Assembly: GCA_029204225.1 (NCBI GenBank)
Contig: CM055109.1
Coordinates: 41,770,544 to 41,834,543 of the forward strand
DNA length: 64,000 nucleotides
Reading direction: 5' to 3'
From: Diphasiastrum complanatum
Lineage: Eukaryota > Streptophyta > Lycopodiopsida > Lycopodiales > Lycopodiaceae
How positions within the stretch are numbered: position 1 is the first letter of the stretch; each line of letters opens with the position of its first letter. The translations under genes and the position numbers were made by a program. Below, piece after piece: positions 36,639 through 48,045 of the stretch. Under the pieces are notes generated by a model, which saw nothing but the letters and a program-made list of their open reading frames with translations, made no database searches and had not been told where the DNA came from.

Positions 36639-38755
36639 CTATGAATCTGATCTGTAATTGAGATTTAACATACGTACTAAAGTAGAATGCTTATCTCTAG
36701 ACAATGACTTTTTCAAAATATCAGCCAACATACTGTCTGTATGACAATAACTTAGTGCAATATCTTTACTTTGAACTTTCTCTCTAAGAAAATGGAATTG
36801 AACTTCTATATGCTTAGTTCTATTATGAGTTCGTGGGTTCAAAGATAGAGCTATGCAACTCTGATTGTCGCACTGGAGAATTGTTGGACTGATCTATGGG
36901 AATTGCAGATCCTACAGCAACCTTCTTAGCCAGATTATCTCCTTCACTGTTGATGTAGCTGCAACATATTCGGATTCTGTGAAGGACAGAGAAATGCATT
37001 TTTGCTTTCTGCTGTTCCATGAGATAAGTCCTCCTGCAAGGAAACAAATGTAGCTTGATGTGGATTTCTGGTAACCACGTCTCCTGCCCAATCTGAATCT
37101 GAATAAGTGGTCAATGTGAGTGCAGCTTCTATATTGCCATTTTAGCTCAAACCATAGTGCTTTGTAGCTTAAATGTACCTCAGTATTCTTTGCAGAGCTT
37201 TCCAGTGCTGTAGGCCTGGATTGGACATGTACTGAGACAATAGATTAGGTCGTGTGCAGATCATAGAATATGTAATTGATCCTATGACAGACTGATAAGG
37301 ATACCTACACATTTCTTGCTGATCTGCTTGTGTTTTGGGGCACGTCTTTGGACAACTTAGCTCCTAGATCCATAGGTGTGTCTATGGGCGTGCAATCTTC
37401 CATGCCATATTTGCAAAGCACATTAGTCAGGTAGGATTCTTGGCTTATAGTTCTTGGCCTAAATCATTCATCTCAAACTCTGATGAAAGAAGAGATTTGG
37501 TTTCGTGTAATAACTGATTTGAATTGCTGATAATCAAAGAATCATCAACGTATAATGCTATTATGACAAAGCTTGACTCTTTACGCCTAAGATATACATT
37601 GTAGTCTACAGAGCAAGAAGTAAAATTGTGCTGCAACAAGAAGTGATTAATTCTGTCATACCAGGCCCTGGGAGCTTGCTTAAGACCATATAAAGCCTTA
37701 TGCAATTCGCATACCAGATGCTCCTTACCTTGAAGGACGTAACCTTCTGGTTGATAGATGAATATATCTTCTTGTATAAATCCATGTAGGAATGCCGTCT
37801 GGACATCCATTTGGTGAATGTCCAAATCTTCTGCAACAGCTATAGCCAGTAAGGTATGAATAGACTGATGCTTTACCACTGGACTAAAGGTCTCAGTGTA
37901 GTCTATTCCATATACTTGTTCAAAGCCTTTAACCACTAGTCTAGCTTTCCATTTGGATATGGATCCATCTGCCTTAAGCTAAGCTTAAAGATCCACTTGG
38001 AGTCATTTGGCTTTACACCAGTAGGAGGATTGACAAGACTCCAGGTCTTGTTCTTCATTAGAGACTGATACTCAGCATCCATGGCAGCCTTCCAATTGTC
38101 TGCATTGAAAATTGACAGAGCTTTTGCAACTGTGGCAGGTTCATCATGACTGATGAACGCTTGAGAGACAAAACAATTAGGTTGCTGTCGTTATCTTGCA
38201 GACCTTCGAGCTGCAGGTGCTTGAGTGGATGATTATCCTTGGTAAATGACTGGGATCGTAGCATCTTGTGGCTGAACAATTGTGGGTCTGGGCCCATCGA
38301 TGGTAAGCGGAACTGTTGGGACAAACTCCTTTGTCTGAACAGTCATAGGTCGTTGCCTAACGATGGATGGTGGTGTTGCTATGGCATACTCTTGCATCGG
38401 CTGCTTCTGCTTGAAATCATGATACTTGTATTCAAGAAAGACAACATCACGGTTGACTGAGATCTGACTTGAATCAACATCATAGATGCGATATGCTTTA
38501 TGCAACATTGAGTAGCCGATGAAGATGTTCTTATAGCTTGCTGGGTCCAGTTTCTTCCTCAGATCAGATGGCACTTGTGCATAGCAGACATCCGAAAACA
38601 CGTAGATGCTTCAAGCTTGGTTTATATCCATAGTAGGCTTCAAATGGTGTCTTGGAATCAACTGCTTTGGTGCTCGAGTAGTTCTGTAGATAGCAGGCCG
38701 TAGAGATAGCTTCTGCCCGGAATGTTTGAGGTAATTGGGCATTGGCTGTCATGGA
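36639..38755 (-). pseudogene. Copia integrase C-terminus, RT and RNase H (antisense element)
   Basis: Minus strand: integrase C-terminal piece with IFIGYSMLHKAYRIYDV (38233-38601). RT at 37445-37936 has FSPVVKHQSIHTLLA, LYGLKQAPRAWYDR and the catalytic YVDD motif (ALYVDDSLI). RNase H pieces lie at about 36820-37050, and the 3' end (RTKHIEVQFHFLREKV) lies at 36639-36842. Several frameshifts separate the pieces (near 37440, 37980 and 38200, for example). Not functional. Confidence 0.8.
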
Positions 38756-38760
38756 TCGTG

Positions 38761-39409
38761 TGTGAAAGATTCAACTAGATTCATCACATTTTGCAATATT
38801 TCCATATTTGGCATATTGAGGCCAAAACTTGTTTTAGACTTAGAGGTTGACTTTTCAAAGTTCATTAGTCTAAATTTCATTTGAATAAACACTTTTTGAA
38901 AGTGTGGGAAAGATAGAATGCGAGTTTGAGTAGATTCAATTTGAATAAGTTGGGTACATTGAATCTAGACCCAAAATTGGTAGGGTTAGCATTTTGGTGG
39001 GAAAGCCAAGTGGCCAAATAGGGTTTGGACCTGCTATAAAAGGATGTAACTCATGGAGAGAGTCATCTTCTCTCTTCTCTATCTCATTTCATCCTTATAC
39101 ATGGTTCTCTTGGGTTCTACTATCCATTGGTGCACTATCTTGGTGATTGCTTGCAATTCTATGTGTAGAATGATCTATATTTGCTATTTTTGGATCCACA
39201 CGTGTGAAATATAGTAGCTTGCTGGTTTTGAAGGACAACAACAGTACATAATCATTTCATTCAAGTTTGATCAAGTTCTATTAGTGTTTGCATCTCAAAT
39301 TGTGTGTAGATGCTGATTTTTCTACATTGGTGAAATTGATAGTGTATTTCTCTTTCTAACCAAAGATCATTCAAGTAGATTGGATCTTAAGGATCTGAAA
39401 TCTTTCACA
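38761..39409 (+). repeat. 5' LTR of the nested copia element
   Basis: 649 bp, TGTGAAAGATTC to AATCTTTCACA, with TATAAAAG at 39035. Confidence 0.95.
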
Positions 39410-39421
39410 TGGTATCAGAGC
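39410..39421 (+). other. Primer binding site of the nested copia element
   Basis: TGGTATCAGAGC immediately after the 5' LTR. Confidence 0.9.
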
Positions 39422-40010
39422 TTTTGTTTCAGGTTATGAAGGAGGAAATCAGATCTATCAATGATTTGGTGAAGATATAAAGTCTAGAGCATGCTAGAGA
39501 GGATTCTACACCAAAATCGGATTTTTTGCTTTTGTAGATTGGATCTTTTGTAGATCAAAACACTAAATAGGTCAATATACTTGTTCAATTCCGTTTTTTG
39601 AATTCACATGCTGGATTTGGCCGATTTTTGGATCATTGGTTCAGCCTAAGTGGTGGCTTATAGATTGCATATCAAATTTTCAGCATTTGCATGTAGATTT
39701 GGAATAGTCATTTTTTTGTGATTTTGTCAAAACCCTAATTTTTGATTGGATCTCTAGATAGTGAGGTTGCTGGACTTCATTTGAGTGTGTTTCAATCTTA
39801 GGAAGTGGCAAAAGTCATTAGATTGAGGATAGATCATAGGTTGATCAAGATTCCATGATTCTATGTGTTGATTTGCTTGGATAAGTGCTAGAAGAGAATT
39901 CGTGAGATAGTTTCAAATCTTGGTGATTTCTTTTGAAAGCATTTGTTGTTGTTCAAAGGAGTGCTTTGTGCATTGAAACAGGTTGAAAGAGAAGATCAGG
40001 TCATTGCTAC

Positions 40011-41907
40011 ATGGCAACCTCAATTGGAGTCATGCTGGAAGCCAATGATAGGCTTACCTCAAGTAACTATTCATTATGGAAAGTGAGGATGGAGTCACTT
40101 CTTGAGATGAATGATGTTTTGGATATTGTTGTAGGTTTGGAGGAGAGACCAGCAACACAACAAGATCAATTGAGGTATGACAAGAGGGCCAAGAAGGCTC
40201 TACACATGATAAAGATGAATGTTACCAATGAACTTCTCAAGGAAGTTGGTAAGTGCACATCATCTTTGGAAGCTTGGAATTCATTGAAGAAGCTTTATGA
40301 ATCCAAGTCTACTTCTAGAGTGTTGACTCTAAGAAGGCAAATCTTTTCTTGTTTGCAAAAGAATGAAGAAAGTCCAAGTACTTCTGTTTTGAGAATGAAA
40401 GCATTGAATGATGAGTTAGCTTGCATAGATGAAAGCATTAAGGAAGGAGAGCTTATTCAAGTGATTCTTAATGGCTTGTTGGATGCTCATGCTAACATTT
40501 TTCAAAGTATTGCTATTCAAAAGACTTTGCCAAGTTTGATGGATCTTCAAGAGATCTTGATCAATGAGGAATATAGGCTTCAAGCAAGAGGTGGATCTAC
40601 ATCGACACTTCCAAGAGGATGCTATGTTCACAAAGGGCAAATTCAAGGGCAAAACCAAAAGCAAGTGGTCTAAAGGGCAAGATCAAGTGGATGCTTCTTC
40701 AAATGGCAAAAAGAAGGATAGATTAAAGCTCAAGTGCTTCTATTGTGGCATCAAAGGACACTTTGCAAGTGAGTGGGAGGTAATGGCAAGGAAGAAGGTT
40801 GTGATTGGTCTTCCAAGTTCCTTAAGTAATGACAAGCATGTTTGTGTGTCTTGTGCTTTGTCTAAGTCACATAGACTACCTTATACTAGATCTATTTCTA
40901 GATCTACAAAGCCTTTTCAACTTGCACATTCGGATATTCATGGATTTACTACAATTAGCAATAGTGGAGCTAAGATGTATGTAACATTTATTGATGATTT
41001 TAGTAGATTTTGTTGGATCTATCTACTAAAGAGCAAGGATGAACTATATGATGACTTTGTCAAGTTCAAGAATGCAAGGGAGAACCAATTCTCCACAAAG
41101 ATCAAGTGCTTGAGAGGTGACAATGGTGGTGAGTACATATCTAACAAGTTCAAGGCCTTTTGTGATGAGCATGGGATCAAGAGGGAGTATACAACATCAA
41201 GGACCCCACAACAACATGGAGTGGCTGAAAGGAAGAATAGAACTTTATGTGAAAGTGCTAAAGCTATGAGGTTAAGTGCTAATCTTGACAAACCATTTTG
41301 GGATCAAGCTTTGTTGTTTGCCAATTTCTTCTGCAATAGGTGGCCGAGTGCTATTTTGTATGGAAGGACACCTTTTGAGATGCTATTCAAGAGGAGGCCG
41401 AGTGTCAACTTTCTAAGAACCTTTGGATGCACATGCTATGTCAACATTACTCTTGATGATAGGACCAAAGAGGATCCATCTTTAAGAAGAGGTATTTTTG
41501 TTGGATATAGTGAGGTGAGTAAAGCCTACAAGGTTTACATTCCTTCTACTAACAAAGTGTGTGTTGGTAGAGATGTCATTTTTGATGAGGGAAACATTCC
41601 AAAGGTGTCTTCAAGCATGATTGATGGTAAAGTAGATGGATCTAACATTCTTGATGTTGATGAGAAGGATCCTACTTTGGATGGTGGTGATGATGGACCT
41701 TCATCAAGTCAAAAGCCAAGGAGAACATCAAGAGAAAGACAAGTACCTTCAAGGCTCACATATGATCAAAAGGGTAAGCAAGTAGTTTCTGGAAATTATG
41801 TTGCTTTCCTAACCTCTTTGGATGATCCTACAAGTGTAGATCAAGCAAGGAAAGAAGATGAGTGGATCCAAGCAATGGATCTCGAGTATCGATCTCTTAT
41901 GAAGAGT
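40011..41907 (+). pseudogene. Copia gag fused to integrase (protease deleted), copy 2
   Basis: Gag from ATG 40011 (MATSIGVMLEANDRLTSSNY). An extra base near 40609 shifts the frame relative to copy 1, and the downstream frame is 40564-42399. The zinc knuckle CFYCGIKGHFASE loses its last Cys where the sequence jumps directly to VMARKKVVIGLPS of pre-integrase, so protease and the HH half of the integrase zinc site are deleted. The integrase core is complete in outline: HSDIHGF, RGDNGGEY, VAERKNRT. The C-terminal VGYSEVSKAYKVY region follows. The frame then continues without a stop into the captured segment. Confidence 0.85.
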
Positions 41908-42985
41908 GGTACATCTTTTGGAGGATCTTCTTGTGTACATGGAGCTATGCAAGTGGATGGATGTTATCTTGCTGTAAAGTCAAGTAATGGATCTAGAAAA
42001 CAAATTTTGTTCAATGACTTTGATGGTCAAGTTGAAGATCAAGAGGTTGATCTCAAAGCGCTTCAACTAGTCAAAAGGGAAGTTGGCAATTTGGAGCTAG
42101 TCAAGAGCATCAAAGGAGAGGTAATTGGCAAAGGTGTTATGGATCTGTTTTTGCAGCATATTGACGACTCAAGTAAGGTCGAAGGAGCAGCAAGGAAGTG
42201 TTGTTCAAGTTTACTTTACTTGTTCTATCTCATGTTTGAGCAATTTCATGTGGATGTGTGCAAATTGTCAAGATATGGTAAAACTAGCTACATTGGTGAG
42301 CATTGTTTTGATGTTGGATTTGTACTAGCATTCTTGGCTGATTTTGCTGATAGAAATGAAGCCTATTGGAGGTTCATTATGTCACTCATCCATGGCTAAG
42401 TTCTCAAGTGTTGAGCTAATTGGTGCCAATACTTGGAGATTGTCAATTTTTGGTGAATTCATAGTCATTTTCTTGTGTCAAGTAGATCTTGAAGATGGAC
42501 TAGTGCAAACTACTTGGTTTATGGAGTCATGTGGTGCTGGATTTGCATCATTTATGTACTCACCTACTCATGGATTTCCAAGGTTTGATGGTTTCTTGTG
42601 GCAAGATGAAGATGGAGGCTCATTCATGGAGTATCATGGTGGATACAAGGCAACAAAGGACAAAGGAGGAGGAGACATGCAAGCAAAAGTTGATCACTCA
42701 CATTTATTGTTTGTTTGCTGTATTTTTCCAGAGAGTTCAGAGTTGGAAGCATGGTGGAATCATTTCACTTACATTCTATTTTATTCTTCATGTTCTAGTC
42801 ACATCTTTATATGTAAAATTGATGTAAGAAACAGTGAAGCATTCCAAGTGGACACTATTCTCTATATCAATTATGGTTGTTTCTATTTTGAGCATTACAT
42901 GATCATTGAAAGGAGATCTATTCTTAGGAAGAAGATCATTCTTATGATGGATCAAAGTTCTATTGGCAAAAACTATGCTAGGAGC
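41908..42985 (+). other. Captured segment replacing reverse transcriptase, copy 2
   Basis: Starts right after LEYRSLMKS, exactly where RT begins in related elements, and ends at HWKLGKRVL, where RNase H resumes. The integrase frame stays open through it to a stop at 42399, adding about 160 residues (GGSSCVHGAMQVDGCYLAVK early, then LYLFYLMFEQFHVDVCKLSR). A second frame (42344-42997, 217 codons) overlaps and includes FPRFDGFLWQDEDGGSFMEY. Neither is recognised. The segment is shared with the element at 31708, so it is a fixed trait of the family and not a one-off insertion. It may be host-derived. Confidence 0.65.
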
Positions 42986-43570
42986 ATTGGAAGCTAGGAA
43001 AGCGAGTTTTGAGGTACATCATTGGAACTCGAGATTTTGGCATATTGTATGAGGGATCATCACCTAATCTTTTTTTGATTTTCAGATTCGGACTATGCTG
43101 GAGATATAATGGATAGGAAATCCATTAGTTCTTATTGTATTTTCATAGGTGATGGAGCTATATCATGGATGTCAAAGAAACAAGCCACAATCTCATTGTC
43201 ATCTAGTGAGGCCGAGTACAAAGCTCTTACACATTGCACAAAGGAGATGGTATGGATTAAGAGGATGATCAAGGATCTTCACTTGCTGGATTTTTCAGAG
43301 AGCCCAATCATCTTTTGTGACAATCAATTAGCCCAAAGAATGGCATCCAATCCTATCTTTCATGCTAGGAGCAAGCATATTGAGATACAATATCATTTTG
43401 TGAGGGAGCGAGTCATTGCAAAGGAGGTGGAGCTTCAACATGTGTCTTCAAGGGAATGTGTAGCTGATATCTTCACCAAAGCATTGGGAAAAGACTTGTT
43501 TATGAAGCATAGGACTTCACTTGGAGTATTATCAAAGTCTATGCTAAAACTAGTTGAAGAGGGAGTGTGA
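42985..43570 (+). pseudogene. Copia RNase H remnant, copy 2
   Basis: Resumes at HWKLGKRVLRYIIGTRDFGILY; after a frameshift near 43075 it reads MDRKSISSYCIFIGDGAISW, SSSEAEYKALTHC and HIEIQYHFVRE, ending KLVEEGV with the stop in the 3' LTR. It keeps most RNase H landmarks but lacks an upstream RT. Confidence 0.85.
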
Positions 43571-44215
43571 AAGATTCAACTAGTTTCATCACATTTTGCA
43601 ATATTTCCATATTTGGCATATTGAGGCCAAAACTTGTTTTAGACTTAGAGGTTGACTTTTCAAAGTTCATTAGTCTAAATTTCATTTGAATAAACACTTT
43701 TTGAAAGTGTGGGAAAGATAGAATGCGAGTTTGAGTAGATTCAATTTGAATAAGTTGGGTACATTGAATCTAGACCCAAAATTGGTAGGGTTAGCATTTT
43801 GGTGGGAAAGCCAAGTGGCCAAATAGGGTCTGGACCTGCTATAAAAGGATGTAACTCATGGAGAGAGTCATCTTCTCTCTTCTCTATCTCATTTCATCCT
43901 TATACATGGGGCTCTTGGGTTCTACTATCCATTGGTGTACTATCTTGGTGATTGCTTGCAATTCTATGTGTAGAATGATCTATATTTGCTATTTTTGGAT
44001 CCACACGTGTGAAATACAGTAGCTTGCTGGTTTTGTTCAGACAGCAACAGTACATAATCATTTCATTCAAGTTTGATCAAGTTCTATTAGTGTTTGCATC
44101 TCAAATTGTGTGTAGATGCTGATTTTTCTACATTGGTGAAATTGATAGTGTATTTCTGTTTCTAAGCAAAGATCATTCAAGTAGATTGGATCTTAAGGAT
44201 CTGAAATCTTTCACA
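43566..44215 (+). repeat. 3' LTR of the nested copia element
   Basis: 650 bp with the same ends as 38761-39409; TATAAAAG at 43840. The stop codon of the RNase H frame overlaps its first bases. Confidence 0.95.
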
Positions 44216-44220
44216 TCGTG

Positions 44221-45159
44221 CAGCTTCCAACAGTGTGCGGTTCTTCCGCTCAGCTACTCCGTTTTGTTGAGGAGTGTAGCTTGTAGTAAACTGATGGTGC
44301 ATGCCACATGACGACAGATATTCCTTCATCTCATTTGATAGGTACTCTCCCCCTGAATCAGACCGTAGGGCCTTGATCTTCTGACCAGTTTGATTCTCAG
44401 CATATTGCTTGAATTCTTTGAAGCAATTGAATGCTTCTGACTTGTTTTTCATGAACATAGCTCTGGTAAATCGGGAGTGATCATTAATGAATGTAATAAA
44501 ATATAGAGACTTACCCAAGGAAGTTATGCTCATAGGACCACATAAGTCACTGTGTATCAGTGACAAAATGGACTTGGCTCTTCTGGCCTGTCCTCTTGGA
44601 AATCTGGTTCTAGGTTGTTTGCCTAGTTAGCAACTTTCACAAACAGATTGATTAGCTGTAGTAACAACATTTATATTCATGTCCTTGACCATTTTGTTAT
44701 GATGCATATATAAGACTGAACGCATGTTTAGATGTCATAATCTCTGATGCCATAAATTAGCATCTAAACAACTCACAAAAAGTGCAACATCGTGACTCAG
44801 TATATACAAATTTTCTTCTCTGTAAGCAGAGAGGATTTCTTTTGAATTCTCATCTAAATAGTACATTGCCTAGCAATAAACAAAGCTCTATAGTCTTGAT
44901 CAGTGATCTTGCTAATAGACAATAAGTTCTTTGTTAATTTGGGTACATAAAGTACACCATTAAGCTGTCTAGTGATGCCATCAGAGAATTGTAGTCGAAT
45001 AGAGCCTTGGCCTTCGACTTGATGTGAACTGGAGTCACCAAAGAAGATGTACTTTGATTCTGTGATGCAATACTTAGGACGTTGTGTAATTAGTGGCATT
45101 ATGAAATTGTAATCGGTCTTCTTTTCAGAATGCACGAGCTTGGCTAGCAATAAAATCAA
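44221..45159 (-). pseudogene. Copia integrase core, pre-integrase and protease flank (antisense element, right part)
   Basis: Minus strand: integrase core with HSDLCGPMSITS, SDSGGEYLSNEM and VAERKNRTLLEAA (44221-44566), that is, the three catalytic acidic positions D, D and E. A pre-integrase relic lies near 44640-44850. Protease-flank sequence GVLYVPKLTKNLLSISK lies at 44854-45159. Stops and frame changes are present. The catalytic Asp of protease is not covered. Confidence 0.8.
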
Positions 45160-45160
45160 C

Positions 45161-46279
45161 TAAGTGTTACATCAACCAACTGTCTTAAATTACGAATGCA
45201 CAAAACTTAGTTTGAAAAGTGTCTCTCTATAACACTAGTTAAATCTCTTAGTTTTATAGATAATAGAAGACAATATTGCTCTTTTTAATAATAAAATACC
45301 TATTTCTCTAATGTAGTTAGAAGAAGAATAGGAACCCAAACACGAATTTGTTAGACAAATTGCACATGCTCGATATCATGCTTGTCATATAAAGCTAGGA
45401 ACATGTTTCCAGAAATAGTATCCTTACAATCTTTCAAAGTTGCTTTTACTCCACAAAACTAGTTTTTAAAACTAGCAACCTTCCATAACTCTTTAAATTA
45501 GCTCAATTTTTGTGGATTGAACTTTTATTTGCCCTAGTTACCATTTTAAATTCTCAAAAATCCATTCTTGAAAAGCATATGATGGTAATACAAGGAAGTA
45601 TATTCAAGATCCTTACAATCTTTCAAAATTGCTCTTTTCCTTTAAAACTTATTTGTATCACATGCCAAATCTTCCCAAAGATTTACTTGAAGGTTAAAAC
45701 TCCACATTCTAGGATGCACTTAACATAGAAGACCTTCTAATTTGAACCCCATATTGTTTTGAAAAAAGAGAGAGTATTATGCTAGTATGCTCGTGTAGCC
45801 CCTTGAAGCAGGTTTGACTTAGTATTTGGTCTCTTGGGTATAAGCTTCATGAGCACTGATGATGGAAGCCTAAAGTGCATATCTCTTCAACTATTTGTAT
45901 GGAGTCTGTACAGAAGCATTGTATCTGTAAGTAGATCCTAGTATTCTCTATTTGAAAACTTGATTTGTTGAGATTGATGAAAAAATTCAAATCTTGCTTA
46001 AACCATTGGCCAATGACGGTCATCAGAAATAGGAAGAACTTGTGTTGTAGTTGGATTGTAGGATCCAAAAATTTGTAAAACTTTTTGATTAACGCATGAC
46101 ATTTGTTCTAAGCAAAAATGAGCCATTTATAATTGCAAAGTTGTAAGAATATGACGATATTTGCTCTCCGTGCTAGTCTTTTTTAAAATCATGGGTAGAA
46201 AGAAGGATGATTTTGAATTTGTTTTGGCGCTTGAAAAAGCCTTCGATGGATGTATATATCTTTGAGGAAGAAAACTCTC
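45161..46279. other. Intergenic, nothing recognised
   Basis: AT-rich sequence between the truncated copia element and the SINE-like insertion. No coding, RNA or repeat signal was identified. Confidence 0.45.
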
Positions 46280-46296
46280 CATCTATTCGACGCCAA

Positions 46297-46381
46297 CCCA
46301 ACGGGGTTGGCTCAACTGGTTAGCTTGGCATCCAAAGTTTCTTTGGTCCCAGGTTCGAGGCTCCCCTTGGAAACCAAGAAG
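46297..46381 (+). mobile_element. tRNA-derived SINE-like insertion with 17-bp target duplication
   Basis: The 85-bp body has a pol III A-box-like TGGCTCAACTGG (46308-46319) and a B-box-like GGTTCGAGGCT (46352-46362), spaced as in a tRNA gene. It is flanked by a perfect 17-bp direct repeat CATCTATTCGACGCCAA (46280-46296 and 46382-46398). It has no tRNA cloverleaf with CCA and no long A tail, which suggests a short SINE or a retroposed tRNA fragment. Confidence 0.75.
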
Positions 46382-46667
46382 CATCTATTCGACGCCAAAT
46401 TTGCCTAGGAAGAGCTCTTGATCAAAGATGTCGTCCTTGGAGCTAAATTCTCCTTGTCTTTGCCTCCAACCAGAATTGAATTACTGATAACTTGCTTATC
46501 ATGTTCATCGAGATCTCTTCCGCATACAAGTTCCCTAGCTTCTGATCCTTTGACCAGACATATACTTTTGCAGTCATCTTTGGGTTTTGAGGCTAGGAAG
46601 ATATTCGGAGGTCAAGAAACCTAGCAATTGTTAATGGCAGAATGCAAGGCATCGTCTTTGTAGATGA

Positions 46668-47586
46668 TGCAGGCTTCTCTGTGGATCCAGTTTCCACAAA
46701 GATCTTAACAACATTTCTGAATCTACTGAAGGTCCTACTGTTACTCATCCTTACATTTCTTGGAGTCCACGAGCTGCTCCTACTCTTTGCAACTGCAATA
46801 GTAATCTCTGGACGACTGCAATATTTTACAGCTCTTTGACGCCACATTCAATGCCTTTTGTGGCAGAGGACCATAACATAAATAGTGCAGCTGACGCTGA
46901 GAGTGGTGGCGAAAATTTTTGGCCTTCAAGTCAAGATTTTGAAGTGAGCACGGATTTTGCAGAGCTGGCTAGCAATGCTGAAAATGCATCTATTTTAGGA
47001 TAAAATTCTAGCATGATGAAGGAAGAATTATTATGCAATCTGAAAAACTTGTCTCGGGGTGTTTCCTTGCAAATGAATGAAATGTGTGACATTGTTAGTG
47101 GGCTTGTACGTTCGCCCTCCTCGTCACTAGCTTTATCAAATTTTGAGAATTATCTTTCTTCTTGTATTGAGGATTCTTGGTTAGCAGATGATTTGTACTC
47201 TTGCGATGAGTTTCGCATGTATGAGCTTAAGGTGAAGATTTGTATGAGAGGAAGAAGCCATGTCGACTGGACTGAATGCCCCTTTGCTCATCCAGGGGAG
47301 AAGGCAAGGAGGAGAGATCCTCACCGATTTAATTACTTAGCTACTACTTGTGTAGATTTTAGAAAAGGAAAGTGCAAAAGAGGAGATGCCTATGTAGTAT
47401 GAAGTCGCACATGGTATTTTTGAGTGTTGGCTTCATCCGGTTCGATACTGCACACAACCTTGTAAAGATGGAAGAAACTGCAAATGCAGAGTCTATTTCT
47501 TTACTCATACTCCAAGGCAGCTCCACATCTTGCCAGAGGCTGCGCAAGTAGCCATCAAAAGTGGGGGTCCTGCCGGATACAATTGA
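46668..47586 (+). pseudogene. Plant tandem CCCH zinc-finger protein (Arg-rich TZF family) pseudogene
   Basis: Seen: YSCDEFRMYELKVKICMRGR, DWTECPFAHPGEKARRRDPH and TTCVDFRKGKCKRGDAY match the plant-specific tandem zinc-finger core. In the next frame it continues VAHGIFECWLHPVRYCTQPC and FFTHTPRQLHILPE. Known: such proteins bind AU-rich RNA and localise to cytoplasmic granules in stress and hormone responses. Defects: an in-frame TAA at 47001-47003, a one-base shift near 47393 and loss of a zinc-binding Cys of the second finger (DAC to DAY). An N-terminal part is open from 46668. The Ser-rich C-terminus is missing; the frame ends at 47584. It is a decayed gene copy. Confidence 0.8.
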
Positions 47587-47976
47587 GCACTTTAAAGACA
47601 TGTATTGCACAAAACGGTTCTTGTTGTGGCAGATTTGACGGTAGCTCTTCGGTGCAAAGCTTCTGTGCGGATTCGTTTGATGTATGATACTTTTGGTTGT
47701 TTTGTCCAACGACTGTCTGATGGATCATGCTCATGGCATGATGGCTGTCATGGAGGATCTCCTCGTATCAAATCATTTAACTGTTCAAATCAGGGTTGCT
47801 AATTGTTGCCATTGTTCTTATGCCCAAGTTTAGATGCTGATTCATACACCCAATGCAAAGTGATAAGAGAAGAGATCAAAGAAGACAGATAGATCCACGA
47901 TCATAAGAGCTTTCTCTGATTGCTGTATCTTCTTTCACTCTAATTTCACTTCATATAAAAATAAAGTAGGAAGGAG

Positions 47977-47980
<4 letters not shown>
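47587..47980. other. Flank of the zinc-finger pseudogene, nothing recognised
   Basis: No conserved motif in the short open frames here. It may be the degraded 3' part of the pseudogene. Confidence 0.4.

Positions 47981-48042
<62 letters not shown>
47981..48042. repeat. (GA)n microsatellite, about 62 bp
   Basis: Uninterrupted GA repeat. Confidence 0.95.

Positions 48043-48045
<3 letters not shown>

Larger units (their letters stand above)
38761..44215 (+). mobile_element. Nested RT-less copia element, copy 2, 5455 bp, complete ends
   Basis: Seen: 5' LTR 38761-39409, primer site 39410-39421, internal region, purine tract GAAGAGGGAG, 3' LTR 43566-44215, and a TCGTG target duplication (38756-38760 and 44216-44220). 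The LTRs differ at roughly ten positions by eye, so the insertion is young but older than that at 22049. Protease and RT are absent; a segment of about 1.08 kb unlike any copia domain sits where RT should be. The element has inserted inside integrase of the antisense copia element. With intact ends and target duplication but no RT, it must have been mobilised by another element. Confidence 0.9.
35906..45160 (-). mobile_element. Antisense copia element, 5'-truncated and split by a nested insertion
   Basis: Seen on the minus strand: 3' LTR 35906-36619 (starting TGTTGGAATTT, like the RIO1-intron element), RNase H, RT and integrase C-terminus (36639-38755). The second copia element (38761-44215) then interrupts it, after which integrase core, pre-integrase and the protease flank continue (44221-45159). 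The interruption falls inside integrase, and both halves rejoin across the TCGTG target duplication. Its 5' LTR, primer site and gag are missing beyond about 45160. Confidence 0.85.

Noticed and set aside
46297-46381. Functional tRNA gene
   Set aside because: It has A- and B-box-like motifs, but the body is too short to form a full cloverleaf with a proper acceptor stem and it is flanked by a 17-bp target duplication, so a retroposed origin fits better.
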